Assembly (NCBI RefSeq): GCF_000283155.1
Contig: NW_004454163.1
Coordinates: 21,072,742 to 21,136,741, forward strand
Direction: 5' to 3'
Source of the DNA: Ceratotherium simum simum
Lineage: Eukaryota; Chordata; Mammalia; Perissodactyla; Rhinocerotidae
DNA length: 64,000 nt
The notes below the pieces were generated by a model. That model searched no databases and had not been told where the DNA came from. It saw only the letters and a program-made list of their open reading frames with translations. The stretch's first letter is position 1. Each line of letters begins with the position of its first letter. This document shows, piece by piece, positions 1 to 10,830 of this stretch. The translations under genes were made by a program, and so were the position numbers.

Positions 1-460
1 TGTGTTAGTTTGGAATTTAGGAGGGAAAAAGTAGAGTGCACAATCTCTTTTCATTGCACTCCTCAACAATGAACACAAACGTCCCCCTGCTGCTACTGCT
101 CTGTTATAAACTCGTTCAACTTCAGTGTTGAGGGGCATCAATTTCACCCTCCCACCTTCAGGAAGCAGGACTCCCAGTCCTGATGAGTGGTGTTCAGGGC
201 ACAGCCCCATCCTTCCTCCTAAGGCAGCCGCTCCTCCGTCTCTCCACCCGTCTAACCCTGAGAAAATTCTTCCTTATACGGATCCCACTTTTATATCCTT
301 GTAACTCTCCATCTCCAATCTTGGTTTTCTCTCTGAACATCTCAGAATTAGCTGACTCTCCCCTCCGCATAAGAGCCTTTCCTTTATATTTGTGAAACAA
401 ATCATTATTTCCTGCCTCTTTTCTCATTTCCAAGCTGATCATCCTTAATTACTTTGACCA
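1..460. other. Unassigned sequence, no gene seen
   Basis: I see no repeat family, splice-flanked exon or RNA gene here. Open frames of 70 and 82 codons overlap on opposite strands and have low-complexity composition, so they are taken as chance. Confidence 0.5.
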
Positions 461-590
461 CTCATTAATTCACTAAATATCTGTTTCTTGCCAGCCGAGT
501 GCCTTCTACTGTGCTGGGTGCTGGGATGTATCCATTAATAAAATGTAGCCCTGGGAACTGAGGGAGCTCACATTTTTGTTTAAAGGATCA
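461..590 (-). repeat. L2 LINE 3' end, antisense
   Basis: The run 'ttcactaaatatctgtttcttg ... gtgctgggtgctggga' is the reverse complement of the L2 3' tail (the 'tgcctggcac...aataaatatttgttgaatga' end). The copy is heavily diverged. Confidence 0.6.
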
Positions 591-654
591 CTAGCGGGCA
601 AAATAGAAACATGTCATAAAATTAGAATATGAGGTGACAAGAACCATAATAGAG

Positions 655-945
655 ATAAAATTTCTATTGCCTATTGAGAGCTTATCCCGGCATGGTGCTA
701 AGTGTGCTGTGCCCATGACCTCACTTAGAACTCACGACATTATCATCAACTCATAGACAGGTCAAGTGCTCTGCCCAGCTTCACAAGGCTTTTTAAGGCG
801 GCTGCCAATCTTATACTGAAGAGTGGATTCAGGATTTCAAACCACTAGACAAAAGCAAAGTCTTAACCTCAAGTTTGCACACCACGAGCAAGAGTTTGAA
901 CTCAGGTCCCCTGGCTGCAGAGCGCATCTGTTTGACCATGATGCC
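655..945 (-). repeat. MIR SINE, antisense, possibly two overlapping copies
   Basis: The order of motifs matches a reversed MIR: a 'gtgctaagtgtgctgt' tail, 'ctcacttagaactcacgac', 'aggtcaagtgctctgccc', then 'ggatttcaaaccac' and 'tttgaactcaggtcccctgg'. The final tail motif occurs twice, so two MIR fragments may abut. Confidence 0.55.
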
Positions 946-2325
946 CTCTTGCTTTCCTGGAGGGCTGTTGGAATACCGAGGAAGCAAGGATGGAGGAGGG
1001 TCCTTAGCAGGGCTACTGCCTCTGACCTGTGCTGAATAGATGTTTTTAGATACTCCCCCGGCAGGAAGCATGACGTGCCAGCTCTGATCTTACTATGGTT
1101 CTTGGCATAGACCATTCAGTTTCACATTACTGACACCTCTGCTGCTCTGAATACATGCTTTCTTCTAGGTTTCTCTTCACACTGTAGTGGGAGCTAGCAT
1201 GCAAAGGCATGGCCACCCCATGCACCTTTGACAATTGTCCATTCTTAGAGGAGTCACCTTCCAAAGCCATCCTGGGAGCTATTGAATTAAATTCTGCCAC
1301 TTAGAAACCAACAGTTGTCCTGGAGAGAATGAGTGGAACTTTTTGTTATCATCTGGCAGCTTTGTTCAAACTGCTTGGGGAGACGGGGATGCCCTGGGCG
1401 CTTCCGTGACATACCACTCAACACCTGCTCACAGTGCCCGCTGTGGGGGGCACAGGGTGGGGACCCAACAGCTGCTTCCCCTCACCCCCCTTTCCCTGCC
1501 AGAGCCATCAGTAGGCAATTCTTGGCAGGGCCTGTCAGAGCTCTGCAGTCTTGAGCAGCCCAACACAAGACCATATTCTATCCCAGTCTCCTGGCTCCAA
1601 GCAGCTTTTTCTGATGATTGCACATTTCAGTATGGGGTTGTATGTCTGCTTATTATTTCATTCTGGATGGTGGTGTGACCTGTACTGAGCATGACATGCA
1701 GGAATAATTACTATTATCATTATTATTTTTAACCTCAATTGTGCCCCATTGAGAGCAGCGGGCGTTGCCAGAGAACAAAATTAGACCAGCGCTTTTTTTT
1801 TACCCAGTCGGCTCTCAATCTAAGTTAATCCAACAGGAAGGAGGTTAGGATGGTGGTGCTGCAGGGTGTTTGGCACAGGAAAATAGAATTTGTTTGTTTC
1901 TCTGTTTTCAGGGGGGCATATATTAACCCTTGTATTTCTCCCCTCTGATTTTTCTCTTTTAATAAAAACCTACAACAATATTAATAATATTATGCAGAAT
2001 TTGGACCTCTCAGGCAACATTCTTGCAATGATTTCAAAACTCTGGGGAAACCAAGATTCATTAAATTTGAATTCACATCTGCAAGAGACGGGGAAAGATG
2101 ATGTAATGGTCTCAGGGAAGCCTGGGCTGATGGAGGTCGGAGACTTTGTTGCTCTGAAATTTGTGCTTTGCTTGTTTTTCCCTGAGCAAGGTCTAGTTTC
2201 TCTGAGTCATGATTTCTTTGTCAATAAAGATGTTTATGTGGCCTCCTGTTCCAGGTCTCCTTTCTGTGAACTGCTGCTCCCACTCTCAGCACCAGTCCTA
2301 GAAAAATCTTCCCAAATGAGCAGTT
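946..2325. other. Unassigned sequence, no gene seen
   Basis: This 1.4 kb holds no repeat I can name. It contains a short ATT/TTA-rich run near 1707-1733 and a T9 run near 1793. Open frames of 111 codons (1343-1678, plus) and 147 codons (1890-2333, plus) show no domain, no start context and no splice structure I can support. Confidence 0.5.
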
Positions 2326-2329
2326 TCAT

Positions 2330-2690
2330 TTAGGCTCCTCCTTTCTCGAAATTCTTCACCACTTCCCCATTAGGTTGCTACTTCAGACCTCAACTCTTCT
2401 GTCAGGTTTTCCAAGCTTTTATGGATCTGCTTCCCTCTCATCTCTTCAGCCTCACATTTTACTCTTTGATCTCAGACACTTGATTTCCTCATTAGCCCAC
2501 AAGCTTGTCTTGCTTCTTCCTGCTCTGGGACTCTGGTCAAGTTACTCCGCTTGTCTGCAGTGTCTCCCTTCCTCTCCACTCATCTACTGCCAACCAGAGT
2601 CCTGGCCTGCCAATCTCCAATCTCTCTTGCTTGAGGCCCTCACTAATGGTTCAGTGTTCTCACATTCCTCTGAATACTTCTGGTACTTAT
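2330..2690 (+). repeat. L2 LINE, 3' part, sense
   Basis: The C/T-rich 'ctgcttccctctcatctcttcagcctcac' pattern followed by 'cacaagcttgtcttgcttcttcctgctctggga' follows the L2 consensus order just upstream of its 3' UTR. It stops at the junction with an LTR. Confidence 0.65.
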
Positions 2691-2692
2691 GG

Positions 2693-3083
2693 TGTGTTAT
2701 ATCCCCCCTAAATTCATATGATGAAGCTCTAACCCCCAGTACCTCAGAATGTGACTCTATTTAGAGATAAGACTTTTACAGAGGTGATTAAGGTAAAGTG
2801 AGGTCGTTAGAGTGGGCTCTAATCCAATCTGACTGGTGTCTTTATAAGAAGAGGAAATCTGGACACAGAAAGAGACACTAGGGGTGCGTGCACACAGAGA
2901 AAAGATCATGTGAGGACACAGTGAGAAGGCGACCGTCTGCAAGTGAAAGAGAGAGGCCTCAGAGAAACCAACCCTGCCTTGATCTTAGACTTCTAGCCTC
3001 CAGAACCGTGAGACAATAAAGTTCTGTTGTTTAAGCCACCCAGGCTGTCATATTTTGTTATGGGAATCTGAGCACATTAACAC
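2693..3083 (+). mobile_element. MLT1-type (ERVL-MaLR) solo LTR
   Basis: A mammalian MaLR LTR is recognisable end to end: 'aattcatatgatgaagctct' and 'aacccccagtacctcagaat' near the start, 'gactggtgtctttataaga' in the middle, and a 3' end with 'gcctccagaaccgtgagac', an AATAAA signal at about 3015 and 'gtttaagccaccca'. No internal retroviral sequence accompanies it, so it is a solo LTR. Confidence 0.85.
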
Positions 3084-3089
3084 CTGGCA

Positions 3090-3516
3090 GAAGCTTGTGC
3101 TACGGTCCTTGTTCTTCTCTCTCTCCTTCCCTTTAGGAGGATACGTGTGCTTGCTGTTGCCCATGACTTGTGGTGCTCTCCGAACACTCATGGGAGAAGT
3201 GAACCTGCTCACCGTTGGACTTGGCCCTGTGACTTGCTTGACCAGTGTGTTGAGAGTGGACACTATGTGTGTCATGTCCAGTAGAAGCTCTAAGAGCCAC
3301 TGTATGGCTGTTAGAATAAAGCCTCTTGCCCTTTCCCGTCTGGTGAAAGAGCAGCGTGTCCCAAATAGTTGCTTCTCCTTCAGCCTGGCTCCTGCAATGT
3401 GAAGACACATGGAGCAGAGCCATAGACACTTTCAGCAGTAGCTGGCGTGTAACACAAGTGAGAAATAACTGTGGTTGTAAGATTTTGGGGTTGTTATTGC
3501 AGCAAAGCTAATACAT
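3090..3516 (+). mobile_element. Second, older MaLR/MLT1-like LTR
   Basis: Directly after the first LTR, this segment has 'agaagctctaagagccac', 'gcagagccatagacac', 'gagaaataactgtgg' and 'ttggggttgttattgcagc', the 3' half of an older MLT1-type LTR. The 5' limit is uncertain. The two LTRs lie tandem in the same orientation but are different subfamilies. Confidence 0.6.
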
Positions 3517-3579
3517 AATTTATACCATACAATTTATTCATTAATAATAAGGGAGTATTATTACTTCTGCCATACATTC

Positions 3580-3671
3580 TTCTCTGGGAATCCTTCCTGA
3601 ACCCAAAAACCCCTCAAAAGTGCTCTGATATATCCCTATCCTGTCTCTTATCTTCACTGTGCTCATTAATA
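3580..3671 (+). repeat. L2 LINE 3' UTR, upstream part
   Basis: 'gggaatccttcctgaaccc' and 'tatccctatcctgtctctta' match the L2 3' region. The element is cut by the Tigger insertion that follows and continues beyond it. Confidence 0.6.
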
Positions 3672-4148
3672 CAGACGGTCCCCGACTCAAAATTCGACTA
3701 CGATTTTTTGACTTTGTGACAGTGCAAAAGCGATATGTGTTCAGTAGAAACCGTACTTTGAATTTTGATCTTTTCCTGGACTAGTGATATACAGTACAAT
3801 AATCTCTCGTGATGCTGGGCAGAGGCAGCGAGCTGCAGCTCCCAATCAGCCACTCGATCATAAGGGTAAACAAGTGATACACTTACAACCACTCTGTTTT
3901 TCACTTTAAGTACAGTATTCAATAAATTACATGAGATATTCAACACTTTACTATAAAATAGGCTTTGTGTTAGATGATTTTGCCCAACTGTAGGGTAATG
4001 TAAGTGTTCTGAGCGTGTTTAAGGTAGACTTGCCTAAGCTATGATGTTTGGTAGGTTAGATGTATTAAATGTATTTGTGACTTAGGATATTTTCAACTTA
4101 CAATGGTTTAATCGGGATGTAACCTCATTCTAAGTCGAGAAAGATCTG
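3672..4148. mobile_element. Tigger-type (TcMar) non-autonomous DNA transposon, MER8-like
   Basis: The 477-bp element has terminal inverted repeats: 'cagacggtccccgact' at the left and 'agtcgagaaagatctg' at the right. It is flanked on both sides by the TA dinucleotide expected for Tc1/mariner insertion (3670-3671 and 4149-4150). The interior keeps characteristic motifs such as 'gatgctgggcagaggcagcg' and 'gattttgcccaactgtaggg'. It encodes no transposase. Confidence 0.85.
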
Positions 4149-4210
4149 TACCATAAGTACTTATTGAGCATCTGCTTTGTGCCAGGCACTGATCTAGGTG
4201 TATTGAATGG

Positions 4211-4358
4211 CTCTCTTAACTCTCTTGTCTTCTCCACTAGACTGTGAGCTCCTTTAGGTCAAGCAACTTGTTCTGATTCACCATTGTCTCCCCAGTGCCT
4301 AGTGGGGTTACTGGCACATAGTAGTACCCAATAAACATTTGTTAAATACATAAATGGC
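4211..4358 (+). repeat. L2 LINE 3' end, sense, downstream part
   Basis: 'tctccactagactgtgagct', 'cattgtctccccagtgccta', 'ggcacatagtag' and 'ataaacatttgttaaata' are the classic L2 3' terminus. It resumes the L2 interrupted at 3671. Between them, 4151-4210 looks like an antisense L2/MIR tail ('tattgagcatctgctttgtg'). Confidence 0.8.
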
Positions 4359-4710
4359 TCTGCACAAATCTGCACAATTGGATTATAAGATCTTTTAAGG
4401 CCAGTACTTGTTTTCTCCACCTTCTGTGCTCTTCCCAAAATCTGCCACAGAGCTAAACATGGAGTAGTTGCTCATTAGACATTAACTCACCTATTGGGAT
4501 TGAATGACTTGTTACCTCTTTTGGATTCTGACTTTACTTAGAGAATGAGAATATTTTTCTTCTTTTTCCTCCCTTTTCTCCCTCACTCAGTCATCTTGGG
4601 CCTTTCCAGGGCTGGAGGGAGGAGAGATTGTGCAGTGGTAATTAGATGCTGGTGTCGTCTGATCATGTTGGTTTCCAAATACAGATTTTTTTCTCACATG
4701 GGATGTGTGT
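4359..4710. other. Unassigned sequence
   Basis: About 350 bp with no gene and no repeat I can name. Confidence 0.45.
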
Positions 4711-4711
4711 A

Positions 4712-5205
4712 GTCAGCCTCCAACACGGTCTCCAATGACTTCTACTTCCTGATATTACATTCTTGTGTAGTACCTCCCTCCTTTCCTCCATTGTATCCTG
4801 GTTGTAGCCAATAGAATATGGCAGAAGTGATGGTGTCAATTTTGTGATTATGTTATAAAAAACACTGTCGCTTCTGTTTTTCTCTCTTGTAATTAGCTCT
4901 GGAGGAAGTGAGCTGTCATGTTGCTAGGAGCCCTATGGAAAGACCCCTATGCTGAGGAACTTGGGCTTTCAGTCAGTAAGGAACTGAGGCCTCTTTCTAA
5001 TAGCCTCATAAATGAGCTTGGAAGTGGACCCTCCAGCCTAGTCAAGCCATCAGAAGAGACTGCAGCCCAGCTGATGTCTTAGCTACAGCCTCATGAGAAA
5101 CTCTGAGCCAGAACCACCCAGTTAAGCTTCTCCCAGATTCCTGAGCCTCAGAAACTGTGTGAGAAAATAGAATTTGCTATTTTGAGCTACTACATTTTGG
5201 CTATT
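4712..5205 (+). mobile_element. MLT1-type (ERVL-MaLR) solo LTR
   Basis: Nearly full-length LTR: 'agtcagcctccaacacgg' at the start, 'agccaatagaatatggcag', 'ggaggaagtgagctgtcat', 'tggaccctccagcctagtca', 'ccagaaccacccagttaag' and 'cctcagaaactgtgtgag' near the end. It has the same orientation as the other three MaLR LTRs in the first 6.5 kb. Confidence 0.8.
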
Positions 5206-5557
5206 TTTTCTCTGACTCCTGTCTCCCTCAGGTGCCATCCCCATGGGTTCTGGTGGTATGGTACTCTGTTGAGATCCTTTTGCCCCACTGTAGAGAAATC
5301 TTTCCCCTGAAGACCTGGTCTGACTTTTCTCTTCAGGAGACCACCTCTGGTCCATGTGTGCATGCATGCCTCCTTGTCCAGTCTAAAACCCTAAAAGAGC
5401 AGGTTGTCTCCAGTGTGGCCCTGTTTGCACCATGTTCACAACCTCACTCCTTCAGACTTTGCAGATTTTGAATTATATCCCAGTCCCTATGTCTCCTAAG
5501 CTCCAGGAAACACATGTCAAGCTCTTGGGTATTCTTTAAGGGTCCTCTCCCCACGAA
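5206..5557. other. Unassigned sequence
   Basis: No gene or named repeat seen. Short overlapping open frames of 79-81 codons on both strands are judged to be chance. Confidence 0.45.
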
Positions 5558-5602
5558 TGTGTATGTGTGTGTGATGTGTGTGTGGTATGTGTGTGTGTGT
5601 GA
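5558..5602. repeat. Imperfect TG microsatellite
   Basis: Alternating TG, interrupted by TATG and GATG units, runs over about 45 bp. Confidence 0.85.
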
Positions 5603-5837
5603 ATACCCAGTGTACCAACTGCAACACTCTCTATCTAAGGAAATCCTACATCTAGTGAATTCTTCACTGCCGGGTCCTGGCAGAGCTTGTTTTTGTTCAG
5701 TTACTTTGTAAGTCTGCCTAGAGGTCTAGCTTCTTGTTTTAGAATATGGGAGCACATGGCATATGTTAAAATGCCAAGACAACAGGCTGAGGGCAAGTGA
5801 CAATTTATTTCAGTCAGGAAATCTATGGTTTCCCCAG

Positions 5838-5965
5838 GTCTGGCATTATCTAGCTGTGTGATGTTAGGGAAGTCATTTAAACTCTCTGAACCACAGTTGA
5901 GTATTTGTGTGTGTGTATGTATGGAATCCTAATAGTCTCTTCCAGCTCAAAAATTCTTCTCTGTT
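5838..5965 (+). repeat. MIR SINE core, sense
   Basis: 'tctagctgtgtgatgttagg' followed by 'aagtcatttaaactctctga' and 'accacag' is the conserved MIR core. A short TG run follows it. Confidence 0.7.
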
Positions 5966-6044
5966 TTATGCTTGCCCTGAGTCTTTACCATGCTTATGAG
6001 GGGGCACTTATATCCCCTGAGCCACAGCATTTCACTTTAGGGCC

Positions 6045-6512
6045 ATATGGTGGGCTGAATAATGGCCTCCCCAAAGATGTGCATATCCTAATCCCTGGCC
6101 CTGTGAATATGTTAATTTAGATGGCAAAAGAGACTTGCAGATGTGATTAAGAATCTTGAAATGGGGAAAGTAGTCTGGATTATCCAGGTGGGCCCAAAGT
6201 AACCATAAAGGTCCTCATAGGAGGGAGGCAGGAGGGCCAAAGACAGAGAAGGAGATGTGATGATGGAAGCAGGGGTAAGAGTGATGTGAGGAGTGGGGCA
6301 TGAGCCAAGGAATGTGGGAGACCTCTAGAAACTAGAAAAGGCAAGGAAACCAATTCCCCCTGAAGCCTCCAGAAGGAATGCAGCCCTGCTAACACCTTGA
6401 TTTTAGACATCAGAGTCCCAGAACTACAAGATAATAAATTTGTGTTGGTTTAAGCCCTTAAGTTTTTGGTAATTTGTTACCAGAGCAATAAGAAGTGAAT
6501 GCAGACCTGGAT
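6045..6512 (+). mobile_element. MLT1C/D-type (ERVL-MaLR) solo LTR
   Basis: Well-preserved LTR: 'gtgggctgaataatggcctc', 'gtgaatatgttaatttagat', 'gattatccaggtgggcccaa', 'gagggaggcaggagggcc', 'gagccaaggaatgtggga' and the 3' end 'aataaatttgtgttggttta'. It is the fourth plus-strand MaLR LTR in this part of the window. No internal sequence is attached. Confidence 0.9.
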
Positions 6513-7555
6513 GAAGAGAGACCTCATGGGTATGTCTTTAGACTGACTGACCTCACAGGCTCAGGATCCCTCTGCTGATGTCTGAGGTCCTGGGTCCACA
6601 TGCTCTTCCAGCTGACGGACACTTTTCCCTCCAACTTCCTCTTTTGTTAACTATAGGAGAATCTGGCCTTGCTTTGAGTCATCCTTTGAAGCAGTTTACA
6701 AATGGCCTTATGTGGGCACCAAAGGATACAGTGATGCTTTCCTAAAGCAGATCATAAAACCATCACAGGGACACACAGGCATAGTGGGGAACTCATGTCA
6801 GTCGGACATTCCCCCAAATTCTCCACAACCAGTTCTTGACTGGTCCTCGTGGAGCACAGTGCCATCTCTGAGAGAGAGAAGGCAGTGTAGGAACTGCTGA
6901 ACTGACTTAATTCTTACCAAAGAGAAGGTTTCTGGTTAGTTCAATAGCAGGAAACCTTGGGGGTTAATGTCACTGTGAAGTCTGCAGCAGCCAAGTTATG
7001 GACTTCTGGACTGTGCACACACTCCAGATTTTTGAAAAGCAGGGTTCAGGAAGAAGGGAAAAAATAAGCACAAGGCCCGAGCCTCTAAAAGGGCAGCAGT
7101 TCAAGCTAAAAACCTTATCCCAGTGAGGATAAAAAAGGGCTACTAGGAAGCTCTCTGGCGAGTTCTGATGGAAAATATACCTGCCTCCTCCCCCAACATA
7201 TAAAATATGGGGGTAAATGACCAACAAAGACAAATACAAAAGAATGGTGTGTGAAAAAAGTGTCAGGAAAGGTAATGAGGAAAATAAGCCAGAGCTTGTG
7301 AAAAATGCTGAGAATAAGAAAAATAGCTTATGAAGTATTTGTGGAGCCTGAAGAAGAATCAAGGACGGCCAGGTGCTGGGCTAGGTGATATAATATCCAG
7401 CGTTGTCCTATCGTGGAGAATAGCCGTCAAATTGTAAAGAGACAGACAAATAGGATTAAAAGAGAAGTGAAAGCCAAGTTAGGTGAGAAACTAGGAAGGA
7501 GATCCCCTAGTAGTTGTCAAATATATTCAGATCTCCAGGGCCAGTGGCTTATACC
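6513..7555. other. Unassigned sequence, no gene seen
   Basis: About 1 kb without a repeat I recognise. The longest frame (6970-7362, minus, 130 codons) is rich in Phe, Leu and Ser from the A/T-rich strand and shows no domain. Confidence 0.45.
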
Positions 7556-7557
7556 CT

Positions 7558-7730
7558 CAAGGAGTGGTTCCCAAAGTGTAGTCCCTGGACCACTAGCAGC
7601 AGAATTCCTTGGGAATTTCTTAAAATTGGAAATTCTTAGGTCCACCCTAGACCTACTGAATCAGGACTCTGGGCCTGGGGCCCAGAAATCTGTGTTTTAA
7701 CAAGCCTTGCAGGAGATTCTGCTACGTGGG
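7558..7730. mobile_element. MER5A-type hAT-Charlie MITE
   Basis: 'gtggttcccaaagtgtagtc', 'cctggaccactagcagc', 'ctagacctactgaatcagga', 'ggggcccagaaatctgtgtt' and 'ttaacaagcc' follow the MER5A order, in the orientation that begins with the 'aaagtgtggtcc' end. Confidence 0.85.
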
Positions 7731-8289
7731 AATTCATAATCTGGACTCCATGGATGAACTTCAGTGGGTCAGTGAATCCTCCGGTATAAGACACAGATAT
7801 TTTTGTCAATGTTCATTTTTTGAGTGGAGGAAGATGGTTCTTGGCTTTCTTTAGATTCATGATTTGAGACCCAAAAGTTTCAGAATCATTCTTCTAGCAT
7901 GTTGAAAGAACTTACTGCTGTCTTTGCAAGACTGCTGATGGTACTAGGAGAAATCATAGAGACTTGTAATTTGGTAAATAAAGTCTTCCTAGTTTTTAAA
8001 AATCAGAATTAGATGGATCCTGAAAACTGTAGTTTGGTTAACTTGGCATTGATCTCTGGCAAAAATCTGGAATGCTTTATTAGGTGGTTGGGGTGTGAAC
8101 ACTTAACAAGGAAAACAGTTGAGTGTCAAGAGCCAAAAGAGGTTCATTAGTATCCAAACACACCAAATGGACTCTGTGATGTTTTATTTCTGCTATTCAA
8201 GGACATTCCTGGTGTTTAAATACAGTAAAGTATAAAGAAGAAAGCAAAGATGGCCATCATCCCACTGCAAGATAACTGAGCTCCCCTCT
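7731..8289. other. Unassigned sequence
   Basis: The first 100 bp ('ctggactccatggatgaact', 'cagtgggtcagtgaatcc') recall a hAT-type repeat, but too weakly to name. The rest is plain unique-looking sequence. Confidence 0.4.
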
Positions 8290-9157
8290 GTCACCCATCA
8301 ATGCTTTCTGTATTCTTCTGGAAAAGAAAATTTACACATAAATGGATTGCTCTCTCTCTCTTTCTGCAAGTATACTGTTCTGCACTTTGCATTTAAAAAA
8401 AAATTAATTGTTATGTCTTAGAGATCTTTCCATGCTAACATCCATAGTGTTCCTTCATTATTTTTAATGGTTGTATAGCTTTCTTTCATACCTTTTACTG
8501 TTCTATATATATTTTTATAACAGTAATATTATTTATGTTTGTTTTGCTATTGCTAGCATTGATGCAATAAATAATGTTGTACACATATTCTGTATATATT
8601 TCCAAGTATATCCATAGAGTAAATTCCTGTATCCGTAAGATAAATTCCTACTGAATCAAAATGTACATACATTTTAATATTGCAAAGTGCCCTCCAATGT
8701 GGTTCTGTCACTTTATAGTCACATGAGCAGGAGGTGAAAATGCTTGTTTTTCCACATCATTGACACTACTAGGTTTAAGCATTAAAAAAAAATTGCCAAT
8801 GAAATAGGGAAAAAACCCGTCATATTCTTGTGTTTTGATTTGCATTTATTCATTAATAAGCTTAGACACTGTTTCAAAAGTCTATTCATTGTTCATACTT
8901 TTCTTTTTATGAAATCCTCCTTGTATCCTTTGTTCATTTTTAATATGTTGCTTAACTTTTTATTTTTAATTTGCTATTTATAAATTAAAGAATATTGTCC
9001 TTTCTTCATCATGTTGCAAGTACTTTTCCAGTTTGTGATTTTTCCTCTAACTTTGCTTATGGCTTTTTGTTTTGTCACATTGATTTAAAAAAATACACGT
9101 AGTCAGATTTATTATCCTTTTCTTTTATGGCCTCATGGTTTTTAAAATCTAAGTGGG
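8290..9157 (-). mobile_element. Old L1 LINE, antisense, before ERE insertion
   Basis: The T-rich strand reads as a reversed L1M 3' region: 'ggttgtatagctttcttt', 'ttgttttgctattgctagca', 'ttgcaaagtgccctccaatg', 'ttgatttgcatttattcatt', 'cctttgttcattttt'. An ERE interrupts it at 9158 and a few bases continue after 9402. Confidence 0.7.
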
Positions 9158-9402
9158 GGCCAGCCCCGTGGCTCAGCGCTTAAGTGCGTGTGCTCCGCTA
9201 CTGGCGGCCCGGGTTCGGATCCCGGGCACGCACCGAAGCACCGCTTCTCTGGCCATGCTGAGGCCATGTCCCACATACAGCAACTAGAAGGATGTGCAAC
9301 TATGACGTACAACTATCTACTGGGGCTTTGGGGGGAGAAAAGAAGGAGGAGGATTGGCAATAGATGTTAGCTCAGAGCCGGTCTTCCTCAAAAGAAAAAA
9401 AA
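9158..9402 (+). mobile_element. ERE SINE, copy 1 (plus)
   Basis: Perissodactyl tRNA-derived SINE. The head starts 'ggccagccccgtggctcag', pol III box B 'ggttcggatccc' lies at 9212-9223, one tail module 'gttagctcagagccggtc' follows, and it ends in poly(A). It is flanked by a 14-bp target-site duplication 'aaaatctaagtggg' (9144-9157 and 9403-9416). CpG retention around the head suggests a fairly young copy. Confidence 0.95.
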
Positions 9403-9579
9403 AAAATCTAAGTGGGATTTCTAGATTGATAGATAAGGGAAATGCCACAAAACCCTTTTGTAAGGACTTTATCCAAGTGTTTTACAAAACTTGCCATGAT
9501 ATCCTAGTGGACAAGATGGAGAAATGAGAGTTGGATGATGTATACATCAAAGTGCCTTTATAGTTTACTCGGTGAATGT

Positions 9580-9972
9580 ACATGAAGAGTGCTGATTAAT
9601 GCATCCGTGTCAACTGTATTCCCTTGGCCTTGATGAAGATAGAAGATGTAATTCTCATTTTTTCAGACAGAAGAAAGGTCAAGATGGGATATTTAATTCC
9701 CTGAATAACAAAATCAAGATTCAAGAAGATCTTGACAGGCCAGAATAATGAGTTTAATGAGTTTAAAACCAACAAGACAAGTTTAAAAGAGATAAATCAA
9801 AGATTTGTACTTTTCTAAAAGTTCAGATATACAAGGACAGATGAGAAGCCCTGGGATACCAGATATTCGAGTAAATAACACCACAACAAAGATGCAGCTC
9901 AGTGTGAGTCAATGGTGTACGAGGAATACCAAGAAAGTCAGTGTGGTCTTATGTTCTTTCTGGACTATTCAG
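9580..9972 (+). repeat. L3/CR1 LINE, 5' piece
   Basis: 'agaagatcttgacaggcc', 'agtttaaaagagataaatca', 'atacaaggacagatgagaag' and 'tcagtgtgagtcaatggtgt' follow the order of the L3/CR1 3' half, strongly eroded. L1-type sequence interrupts it, and the same element reappears from about 10430. Confidence 0.5.
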
Positions 9973-10255
9973 TAATTTTTAAAAAAAATCTTTTAATTTT
10001 GAAATAATTATAGACTTGCAGAAATTTGCATAAAGAGTACAGAGAGGTCCCATGTATCTTCTCATCTATGTTTTCCCAGTGGTAACATCCTACATAATTG
10101 CAGTACAATATTAAAACCAGAAAGTTGACATGTGAACACTCAACCTTATTCATATTCCACCAGTTTTTACATTCACTTATTTGTGTGTGTGTGTGTACAG
10201 TTCCATGTACACCATTTTATCACATGTGTAGATTCATGTATTCTTAACAGTTTCT
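9973..10255. mobile_element. Old L1-type insertion
   Basis: 'ttttgaaataattatagact', 'acagagaggtcccatgtatc', 'agtggtaacatcctac' and a TG run before 'cacatgtgtagattcatgta' are typical of the non-coding end of old L1M elements. Orientation and subfamily are uncertain. It sits between two pieces of an L3/CR1 copy. Confidence 0.55.
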
Positions 10256-10429
10256 AATTGGTAAGTAAAGTAAGAATAGACTTATCTGTAGAAAAAAATT
10301 GTCCTTGTATTTCAGGTAAATCAAGGCTGGAATTCTATGTAAATGACCTCCCTGGGATAAAAGTGTAGACAGCGGATGAACTTGCACAAAGCACTCCTAT
10401 TTTACCTTGATCATGCTATATTTGCATTT

Positions 10430-10830
10430 GTAGGGCTATATTTAACAGTATATTGACAAACTATAGAATTGAAAGGAAATGGGACATTTAGCAATGATTT
10501 TCAGATGTCCTATGAAGGTCTTCATGCAACAAAGGGATTAGGCTCATTCACTGTCATGACAGTGGCCATTAAGACAGACTGGAGGCAGTTACAAGTTACT
10601 GCCTCTTTGAGACTTTGACTCAAGGAAACTTTTTCTAGAAGGAGAGCTGTAAAATGGTGGAATTTGGCTGCCATGAAAGTAGTAGGTAGGAATTATTTAA
10701 ACAAAGGCAGAGTGACCGCATTTCAACAGGGGCTTAGAGGAGATTCTTTAACTAAAGTTTGGATTGGAAGACCACTACAATTCTTCTCAACTCAAAGACT
10801 CTAGAATTCTATATTGATGAATATCATAAA
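10430..10830 (+). repeat. L3/CR1 LINE, 3' end
   Basis: 'gtatattgacaaactataga', 'gagctgtaaaatggtggaat', 'ttggctgccatgaaag' and the terminus 'cttctcaactcaaagactct' then 'agaattctat' match the L3/CR1 3' end. With the piece at 9580-9972 it forms one copy split by an insertion. Confidence 0.6.

Noticed and set aside
1890..2333. 147-codon open frame on the plus strand, the longest in the window
   Set aside because: It has no domain, signal peptide or splice context, and lies in AT-rich sequence. One frame of this length is expected by chance in 64 kb.
9158..9230. tRNA gene-like box A and box B
   Set aside because: These belong to the tRNA-derived head of an ERE SINE. The cloverleaf is not complete, and the same head recurs in seven other copies.
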